Shown here: positions 53,701 to 61,084 of the stretch, one piece after another
How positions within the stretch are numbered: the first letter of the stretch is position 1
Layout: each line of letters begins with the position of its first letter
NCBI GenBank assembly: GCA_910589555.1
Contig: CAJUTE010000008.1
Location: 20,539 to 84,538 of the forward strand
DNA: 64,000 nucleotides
From: an uncultured Muribaculum sp.
GTDB taxonomy: Bacteria > Bacteroidota > Bacteroidia > Bacteroidales > Muribaculaceae
Reading direction: 5' to 3'
Translations under genes and position numbers: made by a program
The notes under the pieces: model-generated
Told to the model about the DNA's origin: nothing
Database searches by the model: none
What the model saw: only the letters and a program-made list of their open reading frames with translations

Positions 53701-55564
53701 GGCGAAATCAATATCAGGCGATGGCAAGGTGACTCTTGACGACCTTACCTACGGTAGGGACCGTGTGGGATCATTCTTGTTTGATGTGGGGTTGAGCACC
53801 ACTCCCGGCGGTGTCGTTAAAGCAAGCACATCGCTGCTTGTTGACAGCGTGAAGGTGATTACCGCCACCGGAGTCCTTAATGACAGCACTGCGGCTAATC
53901 CGTTTATGCTTGACTTCTCGATGATTCACTTCCCGCTTAATATCGTGAATCCGTTCCTGCCGGAGGGTGTGGCTAAACTCAGCGGTATGCTTAACGGCGA
54001 AATGGATGTCACCGGAACATTGGCTAAGCCTGTGTTCAACGGGTTCATTGATTTTGACTCAACATCGGTGTTTGTCAACATGATAGGCACGGCGATCAAA
54101 TTCTCGGAGGAGAAGATACCGGTCGACAGCAATATCGTGAAATTTGACAACTATACGATCACGGGTAAGAATGAGAATCCGCTGGTGCTCAACGGCACGG
54201 TGGATGTGAATGACATGGTGTCGCCACGAATCAATCTTTCGGCAAACGCGGAGAATATGCAGATTATCGACTCCAAGCGCGCCAAGGGCAGCGATGTGTA
54301 TGGCAAGGCGTTTATCGACCTTGATGCCACGGTGAAGGGCAATATGGACTTCCTCGCGGTCAATGCCACGTTGAATCTGCTGGAGGGCAGCGATGTCACA
54401 TACGTGATGAACACGGTGGCTAATTCGCTCACTCCCGGAGCTTCCAATGACGACATGGTGAAGTTTGTGCAGTTTGCCGATACGGCATCTATAAATGAGA
54501 TCGACACTATCTCCAACACCGGAATGGCGATGATGTTGAACGCCCGTCTTATAGTTTCGGAGGGCACAACACTTAATGTTGACATATCTTCGGGAGGAAA
54601 GGACAAGGCACAGATCAAGGGCTCGGGCTCGTTGACATTTGCCATGTCACCTTTCAGCGACATGACCCTGACAGGTCGCTATAACATCAGCAGCGGTTTC
54701 GTGCGCTACACACCTCCATTGATGAGCCAGAAGCTGTTTGAATTTATCGACAACAGTTATGTGGCGTTTACCGGCGACATGATGAATCCCACGTTGAACA
54801 TTCATGCGCGCGAGACGATGAAGGCTAATGTCACCGAAGAGGGGCAGGATTCGCGCTTGGTCAACTTCCTTATCACGCTGAACGTGACAAACACGCTGAA
54901 TAACATGAATGTGTCATTTGACCTTGCCACAAATGATGATATCTCAATACAGAATGAGCTTGAGACAATGAGTCCGGAGCAGCGTGCCAACCAGGCTATG
55001 AACCTGTTGCTGTACAATGTTTATACCGGACCCGGCACCAAGGCATCGGCAAACCTCTCGGGCAATCCGTTGTTCTCGTTCCTGTCTTCGCAGCTCAATT
55101 CGTGGGCGGCTAACAATATCAAGGGTGTTGACATAAGCTTCGGCATTGACCAGTATGACCGCGTAGCCGACGGCAACACCTCAACCACCACAAGCTACAG
55201 CTACAAGGTGAGCAAGACGCTGTTCAACGACCGCGTGAAGATTGTGGTGGGCGGAAATTACTCGACCGATTCCGATATGGATGAGAACTTCTCGGAAAAT
55301 CTTATCAACGACATTTCGTTTGAGTATATGCTTAACAGGTCAGGATCTATGTATGTGAGACTCTTCAGGCACATAGGTTATGAGAGCATATTGGAAGGCG
55401 AGGTGATACAGACCGGTGTGGGTTTCGTCTACAAGCGCAAGATGACCCACTTCAAGGACCTTTTCAGGCTCCCCGGGCGTAAAAAGAAAACACAGCCGGT
55501 GAAACAATCGGTGGTTGTGAACGAAAACACTCAAAAAACTGATGACAATGAATCTTCGAAATAA
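50702..55564 (+). CDS. tamB: TamB-like translocation and assembly module protein
   Basis: Inner-membrane-anchored periplasmic protein of about 1620 residues. The Met at 50702 was chosen because the longer frame starts with TTG. One N-terminal membrane helix (LKVLLCIFIVILLIPVLLY) is followed by a very long repetitive beta-helical region and the conserved C-terminal DUF490/TamB domain (GRYNISSGFVRYTPP ... LNIHARETMKANVTEEG). TamB bridges the periplasm and works with a TamA-type Omp85 protein in outer-membrane protein assembly or lipid transport. Its 3' end overlaps tamL by 23 bp. Confidence 0.9.
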   Translation: MLYFVKVLFIFDVGHLIKNTIIRRTLKVLLCIFIVILLIPVLLYVPPVQRFVVDFALKEVNKSTDMKIGVENFRLSFPLDLSLSGLTIVEASGDTMVSAAGANVNVKLLPLLKLDVQADASLHDVAYRLGGPDSLMFLTARVKEFALEPSSYNLATSNVDISRAVLDGGDIMLRFNGTDTTATPVDTAAAMAMVIKARDLELKNIKYVMTMLPTIDSLGVDIPAASLKNGIVDMGAKRIHAEFLGIDSVAAAYLTPSAEYLAAHPVEELPDDTTAAADDEMWVITGDSLRLTGKNAVYAMRDARPLPGLDMNYIEASDIEIKVDSFYNRGAEITVPLRRFKATERCGVKLDASGRFSMDSTMMRAENFDISTLFSSIKFSAEMGMGDMAADPRLPVGIDAVATVGVPDLEMIMPAMKPMLKSIPRYNDIKLDADVKGTMGDIDVKNISMSLPGYVSLKAHGNVANAMDPDRLNGDVVLDGRINNVNFLKPSLLEAKMAKQVNIPPTALAGNVRMRNGVIAGNLKAVTGGGDILLDAMFNGKAQLYNADVAMREFPVNSIMPEMGFGKITAQAAVRGKGYDPFSKRTSIKADINLSSLEYQGDLYTDIKATASIDSGYVKADISSLNPNANLDLAIDGTIAPDDYDVKFNGDVRNIDLMGLKLSETVSKGSFVIDGRGHFMPAKNFYDADVTVNNIKWDMPDMAIVTPRVDVTLDATDSVTAATLVNESLKVDFVGHDGIDSIAGKFGNAMTLLSREIGARRIDVDSLQRALPQFALAVNAGRNSVISDFLSPSKASIDTISFMARNDSLISLNGYVNKIAFGETKIDTVTVSALQHRKFLVYKLAMNNRPGVFDEFAHVNVNGFLANENLSLFVTQSNIKNETGYKLGFNVSAVDSVLSLRMVPLKPVIGYRDWTLNADNFIKFNMQSKHLDADLSLGNDNSMLKIYTKHDDHDSEAGHQEDIIVQASGIRLSDWLSLSPFAPPINGIAGADISVGWNPEAKSISGDGKVTLDDLTYGRDRVGSFLFDVGLSTTPGGVVKASTSLLVDSVKVITATGVLNDSTAANPFMLDFSMIHFPLNIVNPFLPEGVAKLSGMLNGEMDVTGTLAKPVFNGFIDFDSTSVFVNMIGTAIKFSEEKIPVDSNIVKFDNYTITGKNENPLVLNGTVDVNDMVSPRINLSANAENMQIIDSKRAKGSDVYGKAFIDLDATVKGNMDFLAVNATLNLLEGSDVTYVMNTVANSLTPGASNDDMVKFVQFADTASINEIDTISNTGMAMMLNARLIVSEGTTLNVDISSGGKDKAQIKGSGSLTFAMSPFSDMTLTGRYNISSGFVRYTPPLMSQKLFEFIDNSYVAFTGDMMNPTLNIHARETMKANVTEEGQDSRLVNFLITLNVTNTLNNMNVSFDLATNDDISIQNELETMSPEQRANQAMNLLLYNVYTGPGTKASANLSGNPLFSFLSSQLNSWAANNIKGVDISFGIDQYDRVADGNTSTTTSYSYKVSKTLFNDRVKIVVGGNYSTDSDMDENFSENLINDISFEYMLNRSGSMYVRLFRHIGYESILEGEVIQTGVGFVYKRKMTHFKDLFRLPGRKKKTQPVKQSVVVNENTQKTDDNESSK

Positions 55565-57857
55565 ACTTTTTTCAATAGGGATAAAGGCGTGTGCGGCGGC
55601 GCTGTTCATCGGTGTCGTGTCATGTTCCACCACGAGCCGTCTGGGAAAGGATGATGTGCTTTACACCGGCATAAAGAAGATTGAGTATGTGCCTAAGGAC
55701 GCTCAGAAAAAGATTCCTGCGGAAGTGAAGGACAAGGTCAAGACTGCCGTCGACGTGCCGCCTAACAACTACATAAGCCTCATAGGAATGAGATCGCCGC
55801 TCCCTATAGGGCTATGGGTGTACAACCACTGGAATGCCCCACAGAAGGGGTGGAAACGCAAGCTGTATGACAAGCTTGTCGAGGAACCGGTGCTGGTGAG
55901 CGACGTGCGCCCTGAATTGCGTGTGAAGATGATTGAGAATGAGCTTGCCGACAATGGATATTTCAACAATAGCGCATCCTATGACCTTGTTCATGGCAAG
56001 AAGAATTCAAAGAAGGCGAAGATTTCTTATACCATCAGCGCCGGAGAGCCTTATCTGCTTGATTCGATACAGCTTCTGCCCGACACGTCATATCTTTATC
56101 ATAAAATAGATTCGATAGCGCGACGCATTCCCTATTTCACCCCGGGCGAGCGATATTCGGTGGATTCACTCAGCGCGGCGCGTGTGAAGATAGCAAATGA
56201 ATTGCGTAACCGAGGCTTCTATTTCTTCCAGCCTGAATATATCGAATATCTTGCCGACAGCACAATCACAAAAGAGAGGATAGCGTTGAGGCTGACGGTG
56301 GCGCGCAACACGCCACCATTCGCGCTGGAGCGATTCACCACGGGCGATGTAACGGTGGTCGTGAACCGTAATACCGGAGGGGGTACTCCCGATACAATCA
56401 GGGAGCCTAATCTCACGTTGGTGAGGATGAGGCCTATCAAGCTGCGCACGGCGATGATACCCGAGTGTGTGACTTTCCGTCCGGGCAGGACTTTCTCGGT
56501 GCGTGAGATGAACCGCACACAGACCTATCTGTCGCGTCTCGGCATCTTCAATTCCATCCAGATCGGCGCTTATCCCGATACCACGGCAATGGATAAACGA
56601 CGGTTGAACGTGCTCGTGGAGTGTACGCTCGACGCTCCCTACGAGGCGAGTATCGAGGCTAATGTGTCGTCGAAGTCCAACAGTTATCTTGGTCCGGGAT
56701 TGACTGTGTCGCTGACTAACCGCAATATGTTTGGCGGCGGCGAGCAGTTCCGCATCGGCTTGACCGGATCCTATGAGTGGCAGACGGGGCATGACCGCAG
56801 CTCAGTGTTCAACAGTTATGAGATAGGGCTTAATACTTCGCTTGCCTTCCCGAGATTGCTTGCTCCTAAATTTGTAAGGGCATCGCGACGCAATCTTAAC
56901 TGGACAAGGTTCAATCTCGGACTGGATCTGTTGAATCGTCCCCACTATTTCAATATGTCGCAGATAAGCGCGTCGATCAACTATGACTGGCAGCTGCGTA
57001 AATATTTCTCCTACACGTTCACGCCATTGAAGCTCACTTATATCAAAGTGGTGCGCACCACCGAGCTTTTTGACTCGATCATTGCCGCCAATCCTGCCGT
57101 GGGGCTTAGTTTCCGCGACCAGTTCATCCCGCAGATGTCGTGGTCGATGGTTTATGACCGCCAGATCAACAGGGATAATCTTATCAATGTGCAGACCTCG
57201 GTGTCGGAAGCCGGAAATATTTCATGGGCATTGTGGCGTATGTGCGGGGTGAAGTCCGAGAAGCGATTGTTTGGAATGCCGTTCTCACAGTTTGTGAAAG
57301 GCACGGCGCAGGCGGTCTATTCGCGTCGTCTCGGCTCGGGCGACCATTGGCTGGTGTCAAGGATATACGGCGGTATCGCCCATGCTTATGGCAATTCAGC
57401 CGAGGTGCCTTACAGTGAGCAGTTCTATGTGGGTGGCGCCAATTCCATAAGGGCATTCTCAGTGAGGAGCATCGGTCCCGGAAGCTATCATCCTGAAGGT
57501 GGTAAAGGGAATAATTTTGATGAGACAGGTACATTTAAGTTTGAGTTCAACATGGAGTATCGTTTCCCCATCTATGGTCCGCTTCACGGCGCGATGTTCC
57601 TTGACTCGGGAAATGTGTGGTTGTTGAAAAATGACCCCATGCGCCCCGGAGGAAAGCTTGAAGGACGCAATTTCTTCAAGGAGCTTGCGCTTGGCACCGG
57701 TGTAGGTCTGAGATTTGACATAAGCATGCTTGTCATACGCGGCGACCTCGGAATAGGCATCCATGCGCCTTACGACACAGGAAAGGGCGGATATTACAAC
57801 ATGACCTCGTTTAAGAACTCGCTGGCATTCCACCTTGCCATAGGCTATCCCTTCTAA
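55542..57857 (+). CDS. tamL: TamL, Omp85-family lipoprotein
   Basis: Omp85/BamA-superfamily outer-membrane protein of 771 residues. It has a lipoprotein signal (FIGVVSCSTTSRLG), POTRA-like domains in the first half, and a 16-strand barrel with the conserved YVGGANSIRAF segment and a terminal GYPF. Lipidated TamA-like partners of TamB (TamL) are characteristic of Bacteroidota. The 23-bp overlap with tamB implies translational coupling. A second Met two codons in is an alternative start. Confidence 0.9.
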   Translation: MTMNLRNKLFSIGIKACAAALFIGVVSCSTTSRLGKDDVLYTGIKKIEYVPKDAQKKIPAEVKDKVKTAVDVPPNNYISLIGMRSPLPIGLWVYNHWNAPQKGWKRKLYDKLVEEPVLVSDVRPELRVKMIENELADNGYFNNSASYDLVHGKKNSKKAKISYTISAGEPYLLDSIQLLPDTSYLYHKIDSIARRIPYFTPGERYSVDSLSAARVKIANELRNRGFYFFQPEYIEYLADSTITKERIALRLTVARNTPPFALERFTTGDVTVVVNRNTGGGTPDTIREPNLTLVRMRPIKLRTAMIPECVTFRPGRTFSVREMNRTQTYLSRLGIFNSIQIGAYPDTTAMDKRRLNVLVECTLDAPYEASIEANVSSKSNSYLGPGLTVSLTNRNMFGGGEQFRIGLTGSYEWQTGHDRSSVFNSYEIGLNTSLAFPRLLAPKFVRASRRNLNWTRFNLGLDLLNRPHYFNMSQISASINYDWQLRKYFSYTFTPLKLTYIKVVRTTELFDSIIAANPAVGLSFRDQFIPQMSWSMVYDRQINRDNLINVQTSVSEAGNISWALWRMCGVKSEKRLFGMPFSQFVKGTAQAVYSRRLGSGDHWLVSRIYGGIAHAYGNSAEVPYSEQFYVGGANSIRAFSVRSIGPGSYHPEGGKGNNFDETGTFKFEFNMEYRFPIYGPLHGAMFLDSGNVWLLKNDPMRPGGKLEGRNFFKELALGTGVGLRFDISMLVIRGDLGIGIHAPYDTGKGGYYNMTSFKNSLAFHLAIGYPF

Positions 57858-57871
57858 ACACCCTCTTAATG

Positions 57872-57907
57872 AAAAACACGAGCGCCATGCCGGGCACTCG
57901 TGTTTTG
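57872..57907. terminator. Bidirectional terminator between tamL and queE
   Basis: AAAACACGAG (from 57873) pairs with CTCGTGTTTT (57898-57907) around a GC-rich loop, with flanking A and T runs serving both convergent genes. Confidence 0.75.
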
Positions 57908-57909
57908 TT

Positions 57910-58494
57910 TTATTTTATGGATAGTATTTTGTGGGTTTGAAGCGACAGCCGCCATTTGGGATGTTCCAGGATATATGCCACGCATGATTCCACATTGGCG
58001 GCATTATATTCCGGTTCTCCGCGGTCGCATGGTTGCAGATAGTATTGCGAGGCATTCACTGTGTCGAGCTTTTCTATGGCTGTTGTGTCGCGATAGTCGT
58101 AGATTACTTTCAGCTCGTCGATGCGTTGTATTTTAGGGGTTTTCCCGTATTTCGGGGAGCAAGTGATCCAGTCGATGCCATTCAGGAGGTTGTCGTCGAG
58201 AGGAATAGTGCCGTTGGTCTCTATCTGCACGTATTTTCCTGCGGCATGGAGCATTTCGACAAGGGTTGCCGTGAGCTGCATGGTGGGCTCGCCGCCGGTT
58301 ATTACCACATGGGTGGCGTTGTAGGCAGAGACACGAGCCACGATGCTCTCCTCGGTCATTTCGGAGTAGGGCTGATGGTCGGTGTCGCAGAAGTCACACT
58401 TGAGGTTGCATCCTGACAGCCTTACAAATATTGCCGGCATCCCGGTGAAGTGTCCTTCGCCCTGAAGTGAGTGGAAAATTTCGTTGACTCTCAT
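57910..58494 (-). CDS. queE: 7-carboxy-7-deazaguanine synthase
   Basis: Radical SAM enzyme of 194 residues that makes the deazaguanine core of queuosine from 6-carboxytetrahydropterin. The iron-sulfur cysteines are Cys29, Cys33 and Cys36 in CNLKCDFC, preceded by the family-typical SLQGEGHFTG. The VITGGEP motif follows. It overlaps the queD stop by 4 bp (ATGA). Together the two genes give two consecutive steps of preQ0 synthesis. No queC or queF is in the window. Confidence 0.95.
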   Translation of the reverse strand: MRVNEIFHSLQGEGHFTGMPAIFVRLSGCNLKCDFCDTDHQPYSEMTEESIVARVSAYNATHVVITGGEPTMQLTATLVEMLHAAGKYVQIETNGTIPLDDNLLNGIDWITCSPKYGKTPKIQRIDELKVIYDYRDTTAIEKLDTVNASQYYLQPCDRGEPEYNAANVESCVAYILEHPKWRLSLQTHKILSIK

Positions 58495-58835
58495 AGCTCG
58501 CCATCTTCGGTTGCATAAACGGCGATGTTGCCTTCCGATTCCTGCACCTGTACTTTATAGCATTCCGGAATCTGTTCGGCGATCCAGCGGGCTATATTTT
58601 CTGCCGTGGGATTGAATGGCAGGAGCTCGTTGAAATTGCCATGGTCAAGATAGGAATGGATTTTGTCCTTGATGTGGGTGAAATCACACACCATCCCGTC
58701 CTGATTAAGTTCTGCCGCTTTGCAGAATACGGTTATAATCCAATTGTGTCCGTGCAGATTCTCGCACTTGCTTTTATATGATAGTGTCAGGCGGTGGCTC
58801 CCTGCAATCTCCATGCGCTTGGAAACGTAGTACAT
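58491..58835 (-). CDS. queD: 6-carboxytetrahydropterin synthase
   Basis: QueD/PTPS-family enzyme of about 114 residues from the Met at 58835. The longer frame adds an unrelated extension over the leader. Zinc ligands His14, His28 and His30 and the catalytic Cys24 are visible in GSHRL and KCENLHGHNW. It converts dihydroneopterin triphosphate to 6-carboxytetrahydropterin. Upstream lie a -7 box and a perfect 8-bp hairpin in the leader. Confidence 0.94.
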   Translation of the reverse strand: MYYVSKRMEIAGSHRLTLSYKSKCENLHGHNWIITVFCKAAELNQDGMVCDFTHIKDKIHSYLDHGNFNELLPFNPTAENIARWIAEQIPECYKVQVQESEGNIAVYATEDGEL

Positions 58836-58871
58836 ATTTCTTATTCTTGTGACTTGAATGAAATTTATGCC

Positions 58872-58891
58872 ATCATGCAAGGCTGCATGAT
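58872..58891 (-). promoter_or_regulatory. Hairpin in the queD leader
   Basis: ATCATGCA and TGCATGAT form a perfect 8-bp stem with a 4-nt loop in the queD 5' leader, about 40 nt before the start. It does not match the preQ1 riboswitch patterns I know. A plain transcript-stabilising hairpin is equally possible. Confidence 0.4.
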
Positions 58892-58901
58892 TACATAAGG
58901 A

Positions 58902-58909
58902 CAAAGTTA
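58902..58909 (-). promoter_or_regulatory. Candidate -7 box of queD/queE
   Basis: TAACTTTG on the minus strand, about 67 bp before the queD start at 58835. Confidence 0.45.
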
Positions 58910-59111
58910 CGGATAATTTTCAACGAATGATTCATTTAATGAAGTTTTTCAAGAATGGCTCAGCTTTTTAATAAAGTAAGCCTGATAGGTTTAATTTATG
59001 TGAAATCAATGGGTGATAAGTGATAAAAACCTATTCAGGATTGTTTCTACAACAGACATAAGTAGTGAACCCATATACATAGAATAACTACTAATCTATG
59101 AAAGCACACGC

Positions 59112-59144
59112 AAATAGGCGGTTTCTATCCGAAGCCGCCTATTT
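59112..59144 (+). terminator. Strong hairpin terminator with no upstream gene
   Basis: AAATAGGCGG (59112-59121) pairs with CCGCCTATTT (59135-59144). The stem extends inward with TTC/GAA to about 14 bp and a five-base loop, and is followed by T residues on the plus strand. No open frame precedes it on that strand. Confidence 0.65.
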
Positions 59145-59163
59145 TTGCAATCGGTGATTTTGT

Positions 59164-59209
59164 AAAAAAAACAGTGGGTGCCCGAGATTGTTTCATCAGG
59201 CATCCACTG
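59164..59209 (-). terminator. Intrinsic terminator of the 48-residue ORF
   Basis: An 11-bp stem with one wobble pair (59172-59182 with 59199-59209) is followed on the minus strand by eight T (59164-59171). It lies 34 bp past the small ORF's stop, supporting a real transcription unit. Confidence 0.75.
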
Positions 59210-59242
59210 CAAATATCCTCTGAGCGGTCAGTCATCGTCTCG

Positions 59243-59389
59243 CTAATATTGTTCGCCGGGAGCGCCAATGTTATTGAGATCCTTCACTTCCTGCTTTACA
59301 TTTTCCGGAGTTGCGTTCTCGTAAGTGCTGTTCTGTTCACCCGGAGTTGCTTTAGGCTCTGTGTCCTTTTTCTTTTTCTCGTCTTTCAT
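59243..59389 (-). CDS. Small hydrophilic protein of 48 residues
   Basis: An open frame of 48 codons plus stop, ATG at 59387-59389, TAG at 59243-59245. The product begins MKDEKKKKDTEPKATPGEQ and ends IGAPGEQY. It is very polar, rich in Lys, Glu, Asn and Pro, without a signal or membrane segment. The motifs ATPGEQ, ATPEN and GAPGEQ look like degenerate internal repeats. A strong terminator follows directly. I recognise no family. It could be an intrinsically disordered peptide. Coding status rests on composition and the terminator. Confidence 0.55.
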   Translation of the reverse strand: MKDEKKKKDTEPKATPGEQNSTYENATPENVKQEVKDLNNIGAPGEQY

Positions 59390-59458
59390 AATAATGAATA
59401 TTTAGTAGTTGTCATTATTTAAAACGAGAAAACATAGTGTAATGTTCGGTAAAAACAA

Positions 59459-59493
59459 GAAAGCCGCAGTCAATATTAATGACTGTGGCTTTC
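59459..59493 (-). terminator. Terminator of the tRNA-Glu/rpsT unit
   Basis: A 14-bp stem with one wobble (59459-59472 with 59480-59493) and a 7-nt A/T loop is followed by a T-rich stretch on the minus strand, 19 bp beyond the tRNA 3' end. Confidence 0.75.
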
Positions 59494-59511
59494 GTTAGCA
59501 AAGTAGAGATT

Positions 59512-59586
59512 TGGTAGCCCATAGGAGAATCGAACTCCTCTTTCAAGAATGAAAATCTTGCGTCCTAGCCGATAGACGAATGGGCC
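59512..59586 (-). tRNA. tRNA-Glu (UUC), CCA encoded
   Basis: Cloverleaf read on the minus strand: acceptor GGCCCAT/ATGGGCT with a G1-U72 wobble, anticodon stem CAAGA/TCTTG around TTTTCAT giving anticodon UUC, and T-arm GGAG TTCGATT CTCC. Discriminator A is followed by genomic CCA (59512-59514). The 72-nt body is identical to the copy at 59936. Confidence 0.95.
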
Positions 59587-59631
59587 ATGACTCATCGGTT
59601 AAATCCGATGATTATAAGGAGCAAGTGTCAG

Positions 59632-59892
59632 TTACGCAGCGTTAAGCTTGTTAACGTGGCGTGACAAAGAACTCTTGAGGTTGGCTGCTTTGTTCTTTGA
59701 AATAGTGCCCTTGCCTGCGAGACGGTCAAGAAGAGAGCTAACTTTGATATAAGCTGCGGCTGCTTCAGTCTTGTCGGTCATTGCACGAAGGCGACGCACA
59801 GCGTTACGGGCAGTTTTTGCGTAGTAACGGTTGCGGAGTCGGCGTGACTCTGTTTGGCGGATTCTCTTAATAGATGACTTATGATTTGCCAT
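59632..59892 (-). CDS. rpsT: 30S ribosomal protein S20
   Basis: Primary 16S rRNA-binding protein of 86 residues, very basic. It starts MANHKSSIKRIRQTE and carries the family segments RNRYYAKTARNAVRRLR and KNKAANLKSSLSRHVN. It lies between two identical tRNA-Glu genes on the same strand, 43 bp after one and 45 bp before the other, so the three are likely transcribed together and processed. Confidence 0.97.
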   Translation of the reverse strand: MANHKSSIKRIRQTESRRLRNRYYAKTARNAVRRLRAMTDKTEAAAAYIKVSSLLDRLAGKGTISKNKAANLKSSLSRHVNKLNAA

Positions 59893-59935
59893 TACAAAAA
59901 ATAATTCTATTTGTTGTTACTGTTTTGTTTTATCG

Positions 59936-60007
59936 TAGCCCATAGGAGAATCGAACTCCTCTTTCAAGAATGAAAATCTTGCGTCCTAGCCGATAGACGA
60001 ATGGGCC
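59936..60007 (-). tRNA. tRNA-Glu (UUC), no encoded CCA
   Basis: Its 72-nt body is identical to the copy at 59515-59586, with anticodon UUC. Unlike that copy, the 3' end is followed by CGA on the minus strand, so CCA must be added enzymatically. It is upstream of rpsT in the same direction. Confidence 0.95.
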
Positions 60008-60157
60008 ATAGCGGTATTGCTGTAAAAGCGAGTGCAAATATAGACACTTTTTTTGGTTCACGCAAATTTTTTTGGATAAAACATCGTTTTTCGCTGTTTT
60101 TTCACTGTTTTTCCTCTGTTTTTTCGTGGTTGAACCCTTTTTTGCATCGAAAACGCG

Positions 60158-60165
60158 TATCTTTG
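60158..60165 (+). promoter_or_regulatory. Candidate -7 box of recO
   Basis: TATCTTTG ends only 9 bp before the recO ATG at 60175, implying a very short leader. It supports the inner start codon. Confidence 0.4.
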
Positions 60166-60174
60166 CGACATAAT

Positions 60175-60903
60175 ATGTTGACCCCGATTCATTGCATAAC
60201 ACTGAGCACCGTGAGGTATAATGACCGCAATAATATTGTGGCGGTATACTCGTTGGAAAACGGCAGAATGTCGTTGCTGGTGTCGGCTGGAAATTCCAGG
60301 GAGGCGCGCCGGCGGCGGGCGTTGATGATGCCGATGAGCCTGCTGGAGTGTGTTGCCGATATCCGTCCGGGACGTGATATTGTCAACATCGATGATGTGA
60401 GGCAGTCGGCAGTATTCGCTGAACTTCACACCAATCCTTATAAGATGGCGGTGGCTATGTTCATGGCTGAATTTCTTGGCGTGGTGCTCAGGGAATCTCC
60501 TGCCGATTCCCATCTGTTCAGCTATGTGAGTTACGCCCTGAGGGTGCTTGACGGGGCTGATGACCGTGGCACTGCCAATTTCTTGCCGGTATTCCTGTAT
60601 CGTCTCGCCCACTTTCTGGGCATTGAGCCTGACACCGGCACCTATCAGGCGGGGACGGTGTTTGACATGGCTGATGGCATTTTCCGGGGCAGTGTGCCGC
60701 TGCATGGCAGGTATCTTGATCCGCGTGAGTCGGCATGGCTCAATATATTTTCGAGAGTGTCGTGGAAGTCGATGTCAAGGCTGCGTCTCAACAAGCATGG
60801 CAGAAGAAGGGCTATCGCCGTGGCGATGGAATACTACACGTTGCATTTCGCTTCGCTTTCCAATCTTAATTCGCCTGCTGTGCTTGAGGGGTTGTTTGAC
60901 TGA
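60175..60903 (+). CDS. recO: DNA repair protein RecO
   Basis: Protein of about 242 residues from the Met at 60175. The longer frame starts inside the tRNA-Glu gene. It has an N-terminal OB-fold region (CITLSTVRYNDRNNIVAVYS) and the helical RecO C-terminal domain (NPYKMAVAMFMAEFL ... LSYVSYALRVLD-like segments, PLHGRYLDPRESAWL). RecO promotes RecA loading in the RecFOR recombination pathway. The zinc-finger cysteines found in some RecO proteins are absent. It diverges from the tRNA-Glu/rpsT unit and converges on bioB. Confidence 0.88.
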   Translation: MLTPIHCITLSTVRYNDRNNIVAVYSLENGRMSLLVSAGNSREARRRRALMMPMSLLECVADIRPGRDIVNIDDVRQSAVFAELHTNPYKMAVAMFMAEFLGVVLRESPADSHLFSYVSYALRVLDGADDRGTANFLPVFLYRLAHFLGIEPDTGTYQAGTVFDMADGIFRGSVPLHGRYLDPRESAWLNIFSRVSWKSMSRLRLNKHGRRRAIAVAMEYYTLHFASLSNLNSPAVLEGLFD

Positions 60904-60911
60904 CCATGAAA

Positions 60912-60947
60912 AAATGCGAAGAGCCGTTGCCTTTGCCCTTCGCATTT
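60912..60947. terminator. Terminator between recO and bioB
   Basis: AAATGCGAAG (60912-60921) pairs with CTTCGCATTT (60938-60947), with A residues before and T residues in the closing stem. It serves recO and possibly bioB readthrough. Confidence 0.65.
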
Positions 60948-61084
60948 GATATTTCACATTGAGGAAGTCGATTGCGGCGATTTCATCCGCGGAAGTTATT
61001 GGTGGAATTACGATTCCGATCGTTGTTTCCTCGTCCTTTGATACTATAACATCTGCCGGCTTCTCAATGTTTAGGTGTTGAATG

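Larger units (their letters stand above)
58836..59242. other. queD upstream region with an orphan terminator
   Basis: Contains the queD leader hairpin (58872-58891) and -7 box, then A/T-rich sequence with no open frame. A strong plus-strand terminator follows at 59112-59144 with no gene before it. The terminator of the 48-residue ORF is at 59164-59209. Confidence 0.55.

Noticed and set aside
58836..58900. preQ1 riboswitch upstream of queD
   Set aside because: The leader lacks the conserved preQ1-I loop and pseudoknot sequence. Only a simple hairpin is visible.
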